37,722 nucleotides of DNA from NCBI RefSeq assembly GCF_014385005.1, contig NZ_JACRSZ010000022.1, positions 1 to 37,722 of the forward strand. Reading direction: 5' to 3'. The position numbers and the translations under genes are program-made. The notes beneath the pieces are model-generated. The model was not told where the DNA came from. It saw nothing but the letters and a program-made list of their open reading frames with translations, and made no database searches. The stretch is from Jingyaoa shaoxingensis. GTDB taxonomy: Bacteria > Bacillota > Clostridia > Lachnospirales > Lachnospiraceae. Every line of letters starts with the position of its first letter. The first letter of the stretch is position 1. Of the stretch, positions 5,290 to 14,357 are shown piece after piece.

Positions 5290-7857
5290 TTAAGCAAAGT
5301 AATTGTCGGACATATTCGAAATATTAATGATCGGCTGTGTCCATATTTTTTCACCATCTTCAAATGTAACAATTGCTCGCACGTACTTTTCGGTTCCTGT
5401 TAATTTATATTTTGCCATTTCCCCTATTATAGTATCTAACAGTTCACCATTTTCTTTCTTAAAAGAAACAACAGCATTTGCATCTCCTGTTTCAACTATA
5501 ACTTCACCATTTTCAAACGATATTTTATTTAATTTTTTGTCAGAATTTGTTGTTGCATAAAAATTCCCGCAGCAAAGATTTTTCATAATTTCTATTCTTG
5601 ACAATGTATCACTAAAAACCTTTACACAGCCATTCTTAAAATCATTGGCAACATGCTGATCAGAAATAGCTATTCCCCATGTAATTACTCCGTTATCTAA
5701 AAGAGTTTCCCATGCAAAATCTGTTTCTTTATCATCGGGATGCATCTCTTCTCCTTTTGAGTGTATTAATCCGTCATATACTTCGCAAAATCGTAATCCA
5801 TTATCAACTTCTTTCATCATATTAGATGTATAGTATGTTGAAATATACATAGGGTGAGCCATTGAAATTATTCCACCAACAGATTTGCATATATCTACCA
5901 TATCTTGAATACTTTTATATTCTGATATTGTAATGTTATCCTGTATGTTATATAAGCACATATGCTTTATTGGGTGTTTTGCATCGCTTGGAATAGATAC
6001 TTCAAAGCTATCACATAACCATACAAAATTTTCAGGTAAAGTTATAGGGTGTGTTGGTTTTCCATTATAATAGTTAATGTGACTATAATCAGTAATAGTC
6101 ATAAAATCATATCCATTATCCTTATAATACTGGCATAACTGCTCTGGCGTCATATATTGAGTTTCCCCGCTACCAGTACCAACTGTATGACAATGCAGTT
6201 GTCCTGTCAAAGTAAGATTTCCACTATTTTTATAAGGATTATAACAGCGATATATGCACCCATCCGTTTCATATGTGTCATTAGGTTTTAAATTTTCGTT
6301 TATATTACTGTTTTTAATTTTTTCTATATCCTTACTGTTTTCTGCAATGTTATCATTAATATCGACTATATTTGCATTTACTATTGATAAATTTTTTTCA
6401 AGTTTTTCAAACCTTTTAAGACCAGCTTTGTATTTCAACGAATAAAGTCCTTTATTGTATCTATCAATAGATCCAGACACTCTGAAACTTACTTCTTCGG
6501 ATAAAAAAGTATGTGTTGCTGTTTTAATATCAGAATATCCTGTTGAATTTGCAACAGTAATCACGTTTCCGTTATTATCATATGTCACAAAAACAGCTCC
6601 TTCCGATGACAAAGTATACTCAATCATATCACCAGGAATACAAGGAATCTTATTTGATGTAGCAATCGCGGATATTGTTTGAACATATGTACCAGTTTCT
6701 TTATTCAATTTATAATTTGGGTTTTCCAAGATAATATCTTCTGTTAAAAAAAGTTCAGATAAAAGAATATAATTTTTCTCTATCCTTTTTGAATTTTCTA
6801 AAAAACGATTAGAGTCGCACACTTCATACACTTTCAGGTTCCACTGAACATTTCCACTTAATCGTAATGTATTAATGTTGCTTATTGAGGGACTGTACCC
6901 ATAAAACATATAACCTATAGATGATAAAATCTCAACAGACGATGCTATTGTATCTATCATCTTATCAGATGAAGTTGCAGTTCCTGCTTGCACCGTATAT
7001 ATACCGTCAACAGATGGCATGATAAAAAACGCATACTTTTTATTTATATCCAAAGTTCTTATTGATATATAATAATTATCAATTATATTTCCATCTTCAA
7101 TATATAAAAGCATACTACGTTGCATTAGTTCTAAGTCTTCCTTTAGCTGACTAATGTCTGTATGGATCTTCTCTGTATGTACATCAAACTCCTGTGTTTT
7201 CTGATCCGCATTTTCATCAAAAGCAGTTTGCTTCTCAGTTGCATTTTTATCAAATCCATCCTGTTTTTCACTTACATGGGTGTCAAATGCTGTGGTTTTC
7301 TCTGCTGCATTCTGTTCAAAGGCTGTCTGATTTTTGATTGCATTCTGGTCGAACTCTGTCTGTTTTTTCTCAGCATTCTGGTCATAATCGAACTGTGCCT
7401 TTTCCCCTGTATTCTTGATTTGCTGCTTCCATCTGGTTCCTTCCTCATTAAGGGATCTTACTGCACTTGTAAGAGTATTTGCCAGCACTGTCAATGCTTC
7501 GGATTCAGCAGAATCGATATCAGTAAGTGCACCACTTTTCTTGTTTTCGATCTCGTTGACTGCTGATGTACCGGCTTTATTTACTGCATCAACGCCCTGT
7601 TTGCGTGTATTTTCTATGTCGATAAAGGCATTTGTAACAAGATCCTGAATAGTAGACATCGATGTCTCAATATCGCTTTTGCCGGTTTCAATCTCTTTTC
7701 TGGCCTGTTCGATTGTCTCGGTAAACTGTTTATATTCGTCTGAATGATCATATCTCAGCGATTCCAACCATTCTTCTATAGATCCCTCATATCCCTTGAT
7801 TACTGCGATCTCATAAGCTGACAGGCCAACTACACGGCCAAGATTATATGCTTTCAT
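5290..7857 (-). CDS. Tail tip/receptor-binding protein with C-terminal PHP (CehA/McbA-like) metallohydrolase
   Basis: 855 residues from the ATG at 7857; the frame opens 11 codons earlier, but this ATG follows GAGGTGGAG and overlaps the upstream stop as ATGA. Residues about 1-250 are coiled coil, ending in six to seven 11-residue repeats of the type EKQTAFDxNAx (about 160-235). Residues about 255-540 are a beta-rich middle part. Residues about 545-775 carry the PHP ligand pattern: His555/His557 (LHCHT), Asp590/His593 (TDYSH), Glu619, His632, His668 (MAHP), Glu692 (EVYDG), Asp733/His735 (SDQH), then GNFYATT and a small Ig-like C-terminus, as in CehA/McbA metallophosphoesterases. It is the last tail gene, so it probably faces the host surface. 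A role in cutting phosphodiester-containing wall or capsule polymer is inference. Confidence 0.85.
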   Translation of the reverse strand: MKAYNLGRVVGLSAYEIAVIKGYEGSIEEWLESLRYDHSDEYKQFTETIEQARKEIETGKSDIETSMSTIQDLVTNAFIDIENTRKQGVDAVNKAGTSAVNEIENKKSGALTDIDSAESEALTVLANTLTSAVRSLNEEGTRWKQQIKNTGEKAQFDYDQNAEKKQTEFDQNAIKNQTAFEQNAAEKTTAFDTHVSEKQDGFDKNATEKQTAFDENADQKTQEFDVHTEKIHTDISQLKEDLELMQRSMLLYIEDGNIIDNYYISIRTLDINKKYAFFIMPSVDGIYTVQAGTATSSDKMIDTIASSVEILSSIGYMFYGYSPSISNINTLRLSGNVQWNLKVYEVCDSNRFLENSKRIEKNYILLSELFLTEDIILENPNYKLNKETGTYVQTISAIATSNKIPCIPGDMIEYTLSSEGAVFVTYDNNGNVITVANSTGYSDIKTATHTFLSEEVSFRVSGSIDRYNKGLYSLKYKAGLKRFEKLEKNLSIVNANIVDINDNIAENSKDIEKIKNSNINENLKPNDTYETDGCIYRCYNPYKNSGNLTLTGQLHCHTVGTGSGETQYMTPEQLCQYYKDNGYDFMTITDYSHINYYNGKPTHPITLPENFVWLCDSFEVSIPSDAKHPIKHMCLYNIQDNITISEYKSIQDMVDICKSVGGIISMAHPMYISTYYTSNMMKEVDNGLRFCEVYDGLIHSKGEEMHPDDKETDFAWETLLDNGVITWGIAISDQHVANDFKNGCVKVFSDTLSRIEIMKNLCCGNFYATTNSDKKLNKISFENGEVIVETGDANAVVSFKKENGELLDTIIGEMAKYKLTGTEKYVRAIVTFEDGEKIWTQPIINISNMSDNYFA

Positions 7858-8531
7858 TGCTCCACCTCTTTCTCTCCAAAAATCAGACATCCATTCTTGT
7901 CAATATACAAATCCGGTACCTGATCGACATCGTTATAATAGATCATCAGGTCATTCCCTACGATATCCAGGGTATACATTCCAGTTGTAGGGATGACCAG
8001 CCCGTCCTTACCATCGAAGTAATCTTTTCCTTTTACCGGTGTGTATCCGGTGATATCTGCTACGTCAATCAGATTTCGCCATTTTTCTTCGCCAATATAG
8101 CGCCACTGGATTTCCTCGCCGTCATTTTGTACCTCGATCTCACGCACGCCTTTCAGTGTTTCGATCTTTTCCAGTAGCTGCCGGTATACATCTGGATCTG
8201 CTTCCTTGTCCGGATACTCCTTATCCTTAATAGATCCGTTAACCTGTATGTATACCGGTGTGGTTGCTTTATCTGCTGTATATACACCAACTGACAGATA
8301 ACCATCTTTCAGCACTTCCGGTGGAATCTGGCAGGAATTGTCTGTGTCAAGGACCCGATCTTCTTTATTACCATTCAAAATGAATCTTGCATTTTTTACC
8401 CTGTCAGAATCCATATCGGCATCAAATTCAAATAATGCAATATAATCTGTATTGTCCCCGATCAGATCAATGCTCTTTTTATCTGCCGTTATCTTTCTAT
8501 TTTGAACTTTGAAAATAATTGTAGTATTCAC
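7854..8531 (-). CDS. Baseplate/fibre accessory protein
   Basis: 225 residues. The N-terminal ~100 residues form a beta-sandwich-like module (IIFKVQNRKITADKKSIDLI, YIALFEFDAD, GYLSVGVYTADKA) like the N-terminal domain of many Firmicutes baseplate upper proteins. After a helical linker (DPDVYRQLLEKIETLKG) comes a Gly-rich stretch TGYTPVKGKDYFDGKDG, a motif common in phage receptor-binding proteins, then a short C-terminal strand domain. It lies between the collar-like fibre and the PHP-domain fibre, and its stop overlaps the next start by four bases (ATGA). It probably links the last fibre to the baseplate. Confidence 0.65.
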   Translation of the reverse strand: MNTTIIFKVQNRKITADKKSIDLIGDNTDYIALFEFDADMDSDRVKNARFILNGNKEDRVLDTDNSCQIPPEVLKDGYLSVGVYTADKATTPVYIQVNGSIKDKEYPDKEADPDVYRQLLEKIETLKGVREIEVQNDGEEIQWRYIGEEKWRNLIDVADITGYTPVKGKDYFDGKDGLVIPTTGMYTLDIVGNDLMIYYNDVDQVPDLYIDKNGCLIFGEKEVEQ

Positions 8532-8541
8532 TCTCGATCTC

Positions 8542-9618
8542 CTAATTTACTCTCTTCCATCGGTATAATGTGATGTATGGTGGAAGAATTGTTATATCAG
8601 ATCCCGTTCCGCTGTCAGATGTATTCGCATCTGAATTGTTTTTCGTCGTAGTTGCTGTGCTTTTTGTGTTGTGCTCTGGAATCAACATATCATGGGTATG
8701 CATGCCAGATGATTTTATGAAATTGTCGCTAGATTCTGTATGGCCACCTGGAATATATCGTGTTTTATTGCTTCCACCGCCATCTTTGTCATACCATGCT
8801 TTGTGAGTATGGGATCCACCTTGATTGGTAGTTACGTAGATCTTTTCAACGCCATGATAATGTTTATTCACTTCATGTGAGTGTCCGTATGTTATATGAT
8901 GATGTTTCGGCATCTGCGACGTACTCAGGTTAATTTTTTTTGCTCCACCAGTTTTGTCTTTTGCGAAATCTATATCACTTGCATTCACGCATACTCCAAA
9001 TTTTCCAACTCCATACAACTTCCAAGAGGTCCCTGGATATCTTTCTGATGGATTATTGCCAGTTGTGTTTTCTTCAATCCATCCAACCGGCGGGATCAGA
9101 ATTGCCATAATATTCTGATATATTTCCATCAAGCTTTTTCCTGGTTTAAACAGCTGCGTTACTATCGGCATATTGATACCGGTATAATTGATCCGGTACA
9201 GCGGGAACTGTACCACTGTATCACCATTTAATACATTTCCAGCCTCATAACTTGGTGCTTTTGCTGTACCAGAAGTCGCCTTGCCTGTAAGTACATCCAG
9301 CGTTGCCTTTTCATCTGATTCGGTGTTTTTTTTGTATGTAATAACAACCAGGTCAATTCGATTCAGTCCATTACTGCCGGATGCCAGCTGCAGATCCGCA
9401 ACATATCCATGATTAATTCTGCAATGTCGTCCATTAATAAGTGCATCCCCTTCCGCTATTCTGATCAGATTGCTGTTCACAAGGCTGTGCGTAAATCCAT
9501 GCATCACATATTGCCCCGTTCCATACATGGATGCATACAAGGATCCATCATCAGCTGATGTAATATGTTCTTTCCCCTGTGCACCAGTCACAAGATTCAT
9601 AGTATAAGTGCTTGCCAT
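8542..9618 (-). CDS. Tail fibre/collar-like protein with His-rich metal-binding region
   Basis: 358 residues. The N-terminal half is a globular baseplate-attachment-like domain (MASTYTMNLVTGAQGKEHIT, GLNRIDLVVITYKKN). The C-terminal half has Leu/Ile-PPVGWIEENTTGNNPSERYPGT followed by HxH motifs (MPKHHHITYGHSHE, NKHYHG, SHTHKAW, MHTHDM) and ends ILPPYITLYRWKRVN. The PGTSW...HxH...PPYITLYRWKR arrangement is that of tail collar/short fibre tips in which His residues hold metal ions along a trimer axis (as in T4 gp12). It therefore likely forms a trimeric host-binding fibre. Confidence 0.8.
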   Translation of the reverse strand: MASTYTMNLVTGAQGKEHITSADDGSLYASMYGTGQYVMHGFTHSLVNSNLIRIAEGDALINGRHCRINHGYVADLQLASGSNGLNRIDLVVITYKKNTESDEKATLDVLTGKATSGTAKAPSYEAGNVLNGDTVVQFPLYRINYTGINMPIVTQLFKPGKSLMEIYQNIMAILIPPVGWIEENTTGNNPSERYPGTSWKLYGVGKFGVCVNASDIDFAKDKTGGAKKINLSTSQMPKHHHITYGHSHEVNKHYHGVEKIYVTTNQGGSHTHKAWYDKDGGGSNKTRYIPGGHTESSDNFIKSSGMHTHDMLIPEHNTKSTATTTKNNSDANTSDSGTGSDITILPPYITLYRWKRVN

Positions 9619-9619
9619 C

Positions 9620-10600
9620 CTAATCTCCTAATTTATAAGTTTTCGAAATGGTTCTGTTACTGATCGTGTAAATAATGTTCGATATCTCTCTGCGGTCAGA
9701 TATCCCTGTCAGATAATCCCTGCCACCTACAATATCCCCCAGCTTCACATCTAGATTTAGCTTTTCGACATCCATTTCAAAATTGCTTGTGTTTGCAAGT
9801 TCCATAATCTTTTCTTCTGCCTTTGTGTTAAGTTCTGCCACCTCCGCCGAAGAAAAATCATATATTTCCGTGCATTCTTCGTATCCTGTGTATACCTGAG
9901 ATGCACTGATTTTTTTGTTTCTGTCCAGATATTTATGTATCACCGTTCGGTCTTTTAGTTCCCCTTTGCCGAGCGCAATCAAATGGTTCACTCCCATACG
10001 GTTGTCATCTAGCTTGAAATTGATCCTGTTATCATTACTAAGCTCGATTCTATCTGAATAGTCAACGATCGGTTCACTCGATACATCCACATATACTGGT
10101 TGATTCGTTTTTTTGACAAATGTGCAGACCATTTTTCTGTTCAACGATTTTAACATCGAAATCAATCCATCATAGGTTGTGCAGTATCTCTGGAAGGTAA
10201 AACTGTTGATATTTACACGGATGTTCTCACCAACCGATAAATACCCGCTGTAATTTCCATTGATGAACGTTCTCATGATTTCGTGAGCATCACCAGACAC
10301 GGTCCTATAGTCCTGTCCGGCAGCCGGCTGAATAATACGCTTGGCCAGCTTTCCTCTCGGTGTTCTTCCGGCCAGTTCCACATAATCCAGTGTGGTATCT
10401 GTCACCACATTTTCAATAATGCCACCAAACTCCGTGTCTGGGATATAAATCCATGATCCGAATGTCATATCTTGTGTATAGTAAGATCGTGCAACCTGCA
10501 CTTTAAATTTCATTTCCTTGTTAATGTCAAAATCTGCATTCGCAAATGATGAAATATCTGTGATATCCTCACGATTGCTATTTGCAAGGATCAGTTCCAT
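9620..10600 (-). CDS. Tail hub/spike protein (Gp37-like, siphovirus ReqiPepy6 type)
   Basis: 326 residues. The sequence begins MELILANSNREDITDISSF and includes a domain with VELAGRTPRGKLAKRIIQP and YSDRIELSNDNRINFKLDDNRMGVNHLIALGKG, characteristic of the Gp37-like tail proteins that form the baseplate hub after Dit. It overlaps the Dit gene by 10 bases. It should form the central trimer at the tail tip through which DNA leaves and on which fibres are mounted. Family assignment rests on recognition of the conserved LIALGKGEL region and on gene order. Confidence 0.78.
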   Translation of the reverse strand: MELILANSNREDITDISSFANADFDINKEMKFKVQVARSYYTQDMTFGSWIYIPDTEFGGIIENVVTDTTLDYVELAGRTPRGKLAKRIIQPAAGQDYRTVSGDAHEIMRTFINGNYSGYLSVGENIRVNINSFTFQRYCTTYDGLISMLKSLNRKMVCTFVKKTNQPVYVDVSSEPIVDYSDRIELSNDNRINFKLDDNRMGVNHLIALGKGELKDRTVIHKYLDRNKKISASQVYTGYEECTEIYDFSSAEVAELNTKAEEKIMELANTSNFEMDVEKLNLDVKLGDIVGGRDYLTGISDRREISNIIYTISNRTISKTYKLGD

Positions 10601-11376
10601 TTTGGTTCCCTCCTCGCCTTATACACAATCACATCAAATAAGAAGGAACCCGACCATCGTATTGTATTGATGCCACCCTTGATTTTTTGAAACACAGACT
10701 GTTCTGTGTTCCGTTTGTCAAACAATGAGATGTTTGATCCAGAAGCAACATGCTTCATGATCGTATGCGACTGGCTGTCGATGATCAAATATTCTTCCGA
10801 ATCAACCGTTGTGTCCACTGCATATGTATGCCCGCTGATATCTATTTCCGGATTTACACATGGCCCGTAAATAATCATTGAGAAATCACTGTCTGATATA
10901 TTATCAATGATCCATGAGGCTGTGGCATCTTTCCCGGCTGTGTAATCATACGGATAATCATACGGGTAATCCAGACCATCCATTCCATCTGATTCCGACA
11001 GTAATACAAAGGTTTTCTTTTCTTCCGTGATCCAGGCAAGATCTGGAGCCACAAAGGTCAGCGTAATGTATGCATATATCTGCCCTTTCCACTGGTTTGT
11101 TTCTTTTTTCTTAACTCTGCAATAAATGTATGATCCATTTACCCACAGTTTTCCATAGGCATCATTCTCTGGATCCACCGCAAATATGTCATACAAACGG
11201 TTCATATTCTCCGCATAATTTGTGGTATCGTCCATCATATCAAGTTCTATCTTTTTTTCGTAACCGTCCGAATTGGATTCCCATACAGAATCATAGATAT
11301 CAGCCTCTATGGCTCTGTATGGTGGCTTCATCAGGTCAAGTTTTTCGCCATTTGAATTTTCATAGTAAAAAATCAT
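10591..11376 (-). CDS. Distal tail protein (Dit-like)
   Basis: 261 residues, placed between tape measure and tail hub, the canonical position of Dit. The N-terminal half has the Dit-type beta-rich fold signature (YENSNGEKLDLMKPPYRAIE, then VTF-type strands YAYITLTFVAPDLAW). The C-terminal half (ATASWIIDNISDSDFSMIIYGP) resembles the galectin-like domain. The ATG overlaps the tape-measure stop by four bases. Dit hexamers join the tail tube to the tip. Confidence 0.8.
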   Translation of the reverse strand: MIFYYENSNGEKLDLMKPPYRAIEADIYDSVWESNSDGYEKKIELDMMDDTTNYAENMNRLYDIFAVDPENDAYGKLWVNGSYIYCRVKKKETNQWKGQIYAYITLTFVAPDLAWITEEKKTFVLLSESDGMDGLDYPYDYPYDYTAGKDATASWIIDNISDSDFSMIIYGPCVNPEIDISGHTYAVDTTVDSEEYLIIDSQSHTIMKHVASGSNISLFDKRNTEQSVFQKIKGGINTIRWSGSFLFDVIVYKARREPKWN

Positions 11377-13589
11377 AATACCGGCACTGCTCCTTTCGGC
11401 AGGTCTCTGTCAATTCGATCTGTACCAAGATAGATCGGTCTCTTTGCAATCCTCTTTGCGTTCTCATTTGCCTGTTCCTGTAATGCAATCAGGCGCTTAA
11501 TTCCGCTATTGTAGGCACTATCTGATTCATATTTCACAATACCGCTCACGGATCCGCTCTGTGCGTGTACACTCGTTGTGAAAGATGCATCTGTTCCCAG
11601 ATTAGTAATAGCTTTCTTCAATCCTGCAGACATCTGTGCTGTAGTCTTTGGGATATTGCTGATAAATCCGGTTGCTAGTCCCTGATCACACATCTCACCC
11701 ATCCATGCAAAAACTCTGGATGGTGAATGAATGCCAAGCAGGTTCTTCGCTGCCTGTATTGCAGATGATGCAACACCTCTTGCTGCTTCTACGACAACGC
11801 CAACTGCGCTTCTGACACCTCCAGCAATTCCATTTACAATATTGATCCCAACACTGCCCCAGTCCTGTGCCTTAAATGCATTAATAATTCCAGAGATAAT
11901 CTGTGGCACAGCAGCTACAGCTCTTGGAATAGCCTGAATCAAGCCTGCTGCCAGCTTGCCAATGATCTCAATACCCTTACTCAGAAATTCCGGTAAATGA
12001 GATACAATTGTGCTAATTACTTGTGCAATTACCCTTGCTATAGCAGAAATGATTGCCGGAAGATTTTGCAATACTCCGTTTGCCAGATAGGCAATAAACT
12101 GAACACCTTTTTCCATCATCTTCGGAAGATTATCCATCAGCTTGCCTAGTACCGTGGTTATAATCAGACCAATGGAGTTTATAACCTGTGGCAGATTCTG
12201 AAGCATTCCAATGGCAAATCTACCCGCCAGATCGAACCCCTTTTGCAGGATGGTTGGCATTGCATCGATGATTGTCGACAATATGTTAGACAACATTGTA
12301 GATATCGAAGCAATGACAGCAGGAAAATTGGACACAAATCCATCTATCAGACTGCTAATCAGTTCATAACCTGACTGCAGTACATTCGGTGCATTTGCAA
12401 TGATTGTATCAATAAATCCGTTTGCGATACCGCCAGCTGCAGCAATGGCGCCAGGAATACCATTTTCCTGCATACCTGTAACAATCTGAGATATACACTC
12501 TGTAGCTACATCCACCGCTTCTTTTAATGGCTCTGAAAATGCTTCATATAATTCAATCTGCAATCCTTCCAATGCACTGCTGAGCATAGTCAGAGATCCC
12601 TGCAGATTATCGTTCATAGTCTCTGCCATATCTGCAGCTGCACCCTCGCTGTTATCAATTGCATCAGCCAGATTGTCCCACTCTTCACCGCATCCGGCTA
12701 GTAATGCCTGTGCTGACTTTAGATCGACTTTATTGAAGATATTATTGAGGACATTGGTCTTGTCGCCCTCACTCATGCCTTCCATAGAAGCATCAAGATC
12801 CTTGAACACTTCATTCAACGGCCGCATCTTACCCTCAGAATCATACGCAGATACGCCAAGGCTGTTTAACGCTTCTGCCGCCTTATCTGTAGGTGCTCCC
12901 AATGCAAGAATGACATTTCGGAGTGCCGTACCACCTTCTGCTCCCTTAATGCCTCGGTTTGCCAGCACACCAAGTGCTGTGTTCATCTCCGTGACACCAC
13001 CGCTCAGGCTCTTTGCTGTACCGCCTACCGTAAGAATAGCATTTCCCAGCTGTTCTACACCCGTGTTGGATTTCTGCGCTGTCTTCGCCATCTTATCTAC
13101 AAAAGATTCCGCTGTTCCAGCTTTTTCCCCAAGCGCAGACATGGCATCAGTAACCATATCAGAGGCGGTACCCAGCTCCATCCCACCGGCAGCTGCCAGA
13201 TTCAGTACCGTCGGCAATGTTTCTATAGACTTATCCACTGAGTATCCAGCAAGTGCCAGATAATTCAAAGCATCAGCTGCCTGGCTTGCAGAAAACTGGG
13301 TCGTTGCTCCCATATTTTTTGCAGCGCTATTCAGTTTTTCAAAATCTTCCGATCCTGCAGCTATCTGGTCGGAAGTAATCCCCATGGTAGCTGCTACCTG
13401 AGACATAGATGTCTCAAAATTCATTCCTGTTTCTACAACAGATTTCCCAAGATTTTTGACTGCATTCAGACCGGATTCTATAATCTTTTCGACACCAATG
13501 CCTTTAACAATGTTTCCAATACTGGAAGCACCTTCCGAAAACCCGGATTCGTCTATTTTAGTATCAAAATTTAAAGTGCCATCAGCCAT
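11373..13589 (-). CDS. Tail tape measure protein
   Basis: 738 residues. The N-terminal ~330 residues match the phage tail tape-measure core family (FETSMSQVAATMGIT, NYLALAGYSVDKSIETLPTVL, GVEQLGNAILTVGGTA, GIKGAEGGTALRNVILALGAP). The middle (about 380-580) is made of hydrophobic repeats of roughly 40 residues (AMPTILQKGFDLAGRFAIGM, NLPKMMEKGVQFIAYLANGV, HLPEFLSKGIEIIGKLAAGL). A conserved GIHSPSRVFAWMG motif follows near 620. The protein sets tail length and passes through the tail during DNA ejection. At 738 residues it is short for the family, so the tail should be modest in length. Confidence 0.93.
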   Translation of the reverse strand: MADGTLNFDTKIDESGFSEGASSIGNIVKGIGVEKIIESGLNAVKNLGKSVVETGMNFETSMSQVAATMGITSDQIAAGSEDFEKLNSAAKNMGATTQFSASQAADALNYLALAGYSVDKSIETLPTVLNLAAAGGMELGTASDMVTDAMSALGEKAGTAESFVDKMAKTAQKSNTGVEQLGNAILTVGGTAKSLSGGVTEMNTALGVLANRGIKGAEGGTALRNVILALGAPTDKAAEALNSLGVSAYDSEGKMRPLNEVFKDLDASMEGMSEGDKTNVLNNIFNKVDLKSAQALLAGCGEEWDNLADAIDNSEGAAADMAETMNDNLQGSLTMLSSALEGLQIELYEAFSEPLKEAVDVATECISQIVTGMQENGIPGAIAAAGGIANGFIDTIIANAPNVLQSGYELISSLIDGFVSNFPAVIASISTMLSNILSTIIDAMPTILQKGFDLAGRFAIGMLQNLPQVINSIGLIITTVLGKLMDNLPKMMEKGVQFIAYLANGVLQNLPAIISAIARVIAQVISTIVSHLPEFLSKGIEIIGKLAAGLIQAIPRAVAAVPQIISGIINAFKAQDWGSVGINIVNGIAGGVRSAVGVVVEAARGVASSAIQAAKNLLGIHSPSRVFAWMGEMCDQGLATGFISNIPKTTAQMSAGLKKAITNLGTDASFTTSVHAQSGSVSGIVKYESDSAYNSGIKRLIALQEQANENAKRIAKRPIYLGTDRIDRDLPKGAVPVL

Positions 13590-13638
13590 ACTTCACTTCC
13601 TTTCAGTAAGAAGCACGGCTCAATGGCTCACAAATGCT

Positions 13639-13791
13639 TTACAATTTTATTTCAATTTCCCTCCTGCATCTTCTGCACTTAATGTACATACCGTGGCAAC
13701 TTGCTGTGTTGTCGTACACGATCAGCTTCTGACCACAGTGAGGGCATACATACCACTTTCTTTCGGTTGGTATTTTATTAAAAAAATTCAT
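13639..13791 (-). CDS. Small zinc-ribbon protein (Com-like)
   Basis: 50 codons between the Gp15 protein and the tape measure. Cys16 and Cys19 (VCPHCG) and Cys39 and Cys42 (KCRRC), with Cys32 between, form a zinc knuckle like that of the Mu Com family and other phage Cys-rich proteins, which bind RNA or DNA. The motif IVYDNTASCHGMYIKC is typical. The start shares one base with the upstream stop (TGATG), so it is translationally coupled. A Com-like translational regulator of downstream tail genes is possible but unproven. Confidence 0.7.
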   Translation of the reverse strand: MNFFNKIPTERKWYVCPHCGQKLIVYDNTASCHGMYIKCRRCRREIEIKL

Positions 13792-14357
13792 CACCAGAAC
13801 ATATCTCCTATCTCGTAATCATCTATGTTCTTTTTCTTCTTATCTTTGATCCTGATCTTTTCCTGGATAGATCTTACTCTGGCTCTTTCATCCTTATCTT
13901 TGATCTGGTTTGCATCCATAGTCCTATAATGCATTTTTCGCTTTATCTCTGTTTCGCCTGGCAGAGAATCAAACAAAGTACGGAATTTATACCAGTGCAT
14001 ATACTCTACTTCCTGTATATCGATTCCGTAGGCAGACAGAAATGCCGAATAGATGTCTGACGCATCCTGTTCGAACGAAAATGCCTGTTCTTTCGGATGT
14101 ACACTGTCGTCTGTGTCCTCTTCATACAGTTCATAAGCACCCAGAAACTGTCCAAGCGCTGTGATTGCTGCTTCCAGATCTTCCGGTGGATCATCCAGAT
14201 ACCATTCCAGCATCAGTTCCAACTTTACGGTTTCTGGCAGGTCTGATTTCACCAGCTCCAGGAATCTGATCCATTCCCGGAAATCAGTGATCACTTTATA
14301 TTCCTGACCATGCACTACTACATGATCAGGGAATGAATCATATAACGGATTTATCAT
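13791..14357 (-). CDS. Gp15-family tail assembly chaperone
   Basis: 188 residues matching the bacteriophage Gp15 family (MINPLYDSFPDHVVVHGQEYKV, ITDFREWIRFLEL, YDIDIQEVEYMHWYKFRTLFDSLPG-type core). Located between the smaller chaperone and the tape measure, it corresponds to the second (T-like) part of a G/GT chaperone pair that coats the tape measure during tail assembly. Its ATG overlaps the stop of the preceding gene inside GTGAAAAAATGATAA, where -1 slippage would fuse the two products at exactly this codon. Confidence 0.82.
   Translation of the reverse strand: MINPLYDSFPDHVVVHGQEYKVITDFREWIRFLELVKSDLPETVKLELMLEWYLDDPPEDLEAAITALGQFLGAYELYEEDTDDSVHPKEQAFSFEQDASDIYSAFLSAYGIDIQEVEYMHWYKFRTLFDSLPGETEIKRKMHYRTMDANQIKDKDERARVRSIQEKIRIKDKKKKNIDDYEIGDMFW

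Noticed and set aside
12673..13263. 196-residue plus-strand ORF
   Set aside because: Antisense shadow of the tape measure gene, with Ser/Ala/Pro-rich composition and no ribosome site.
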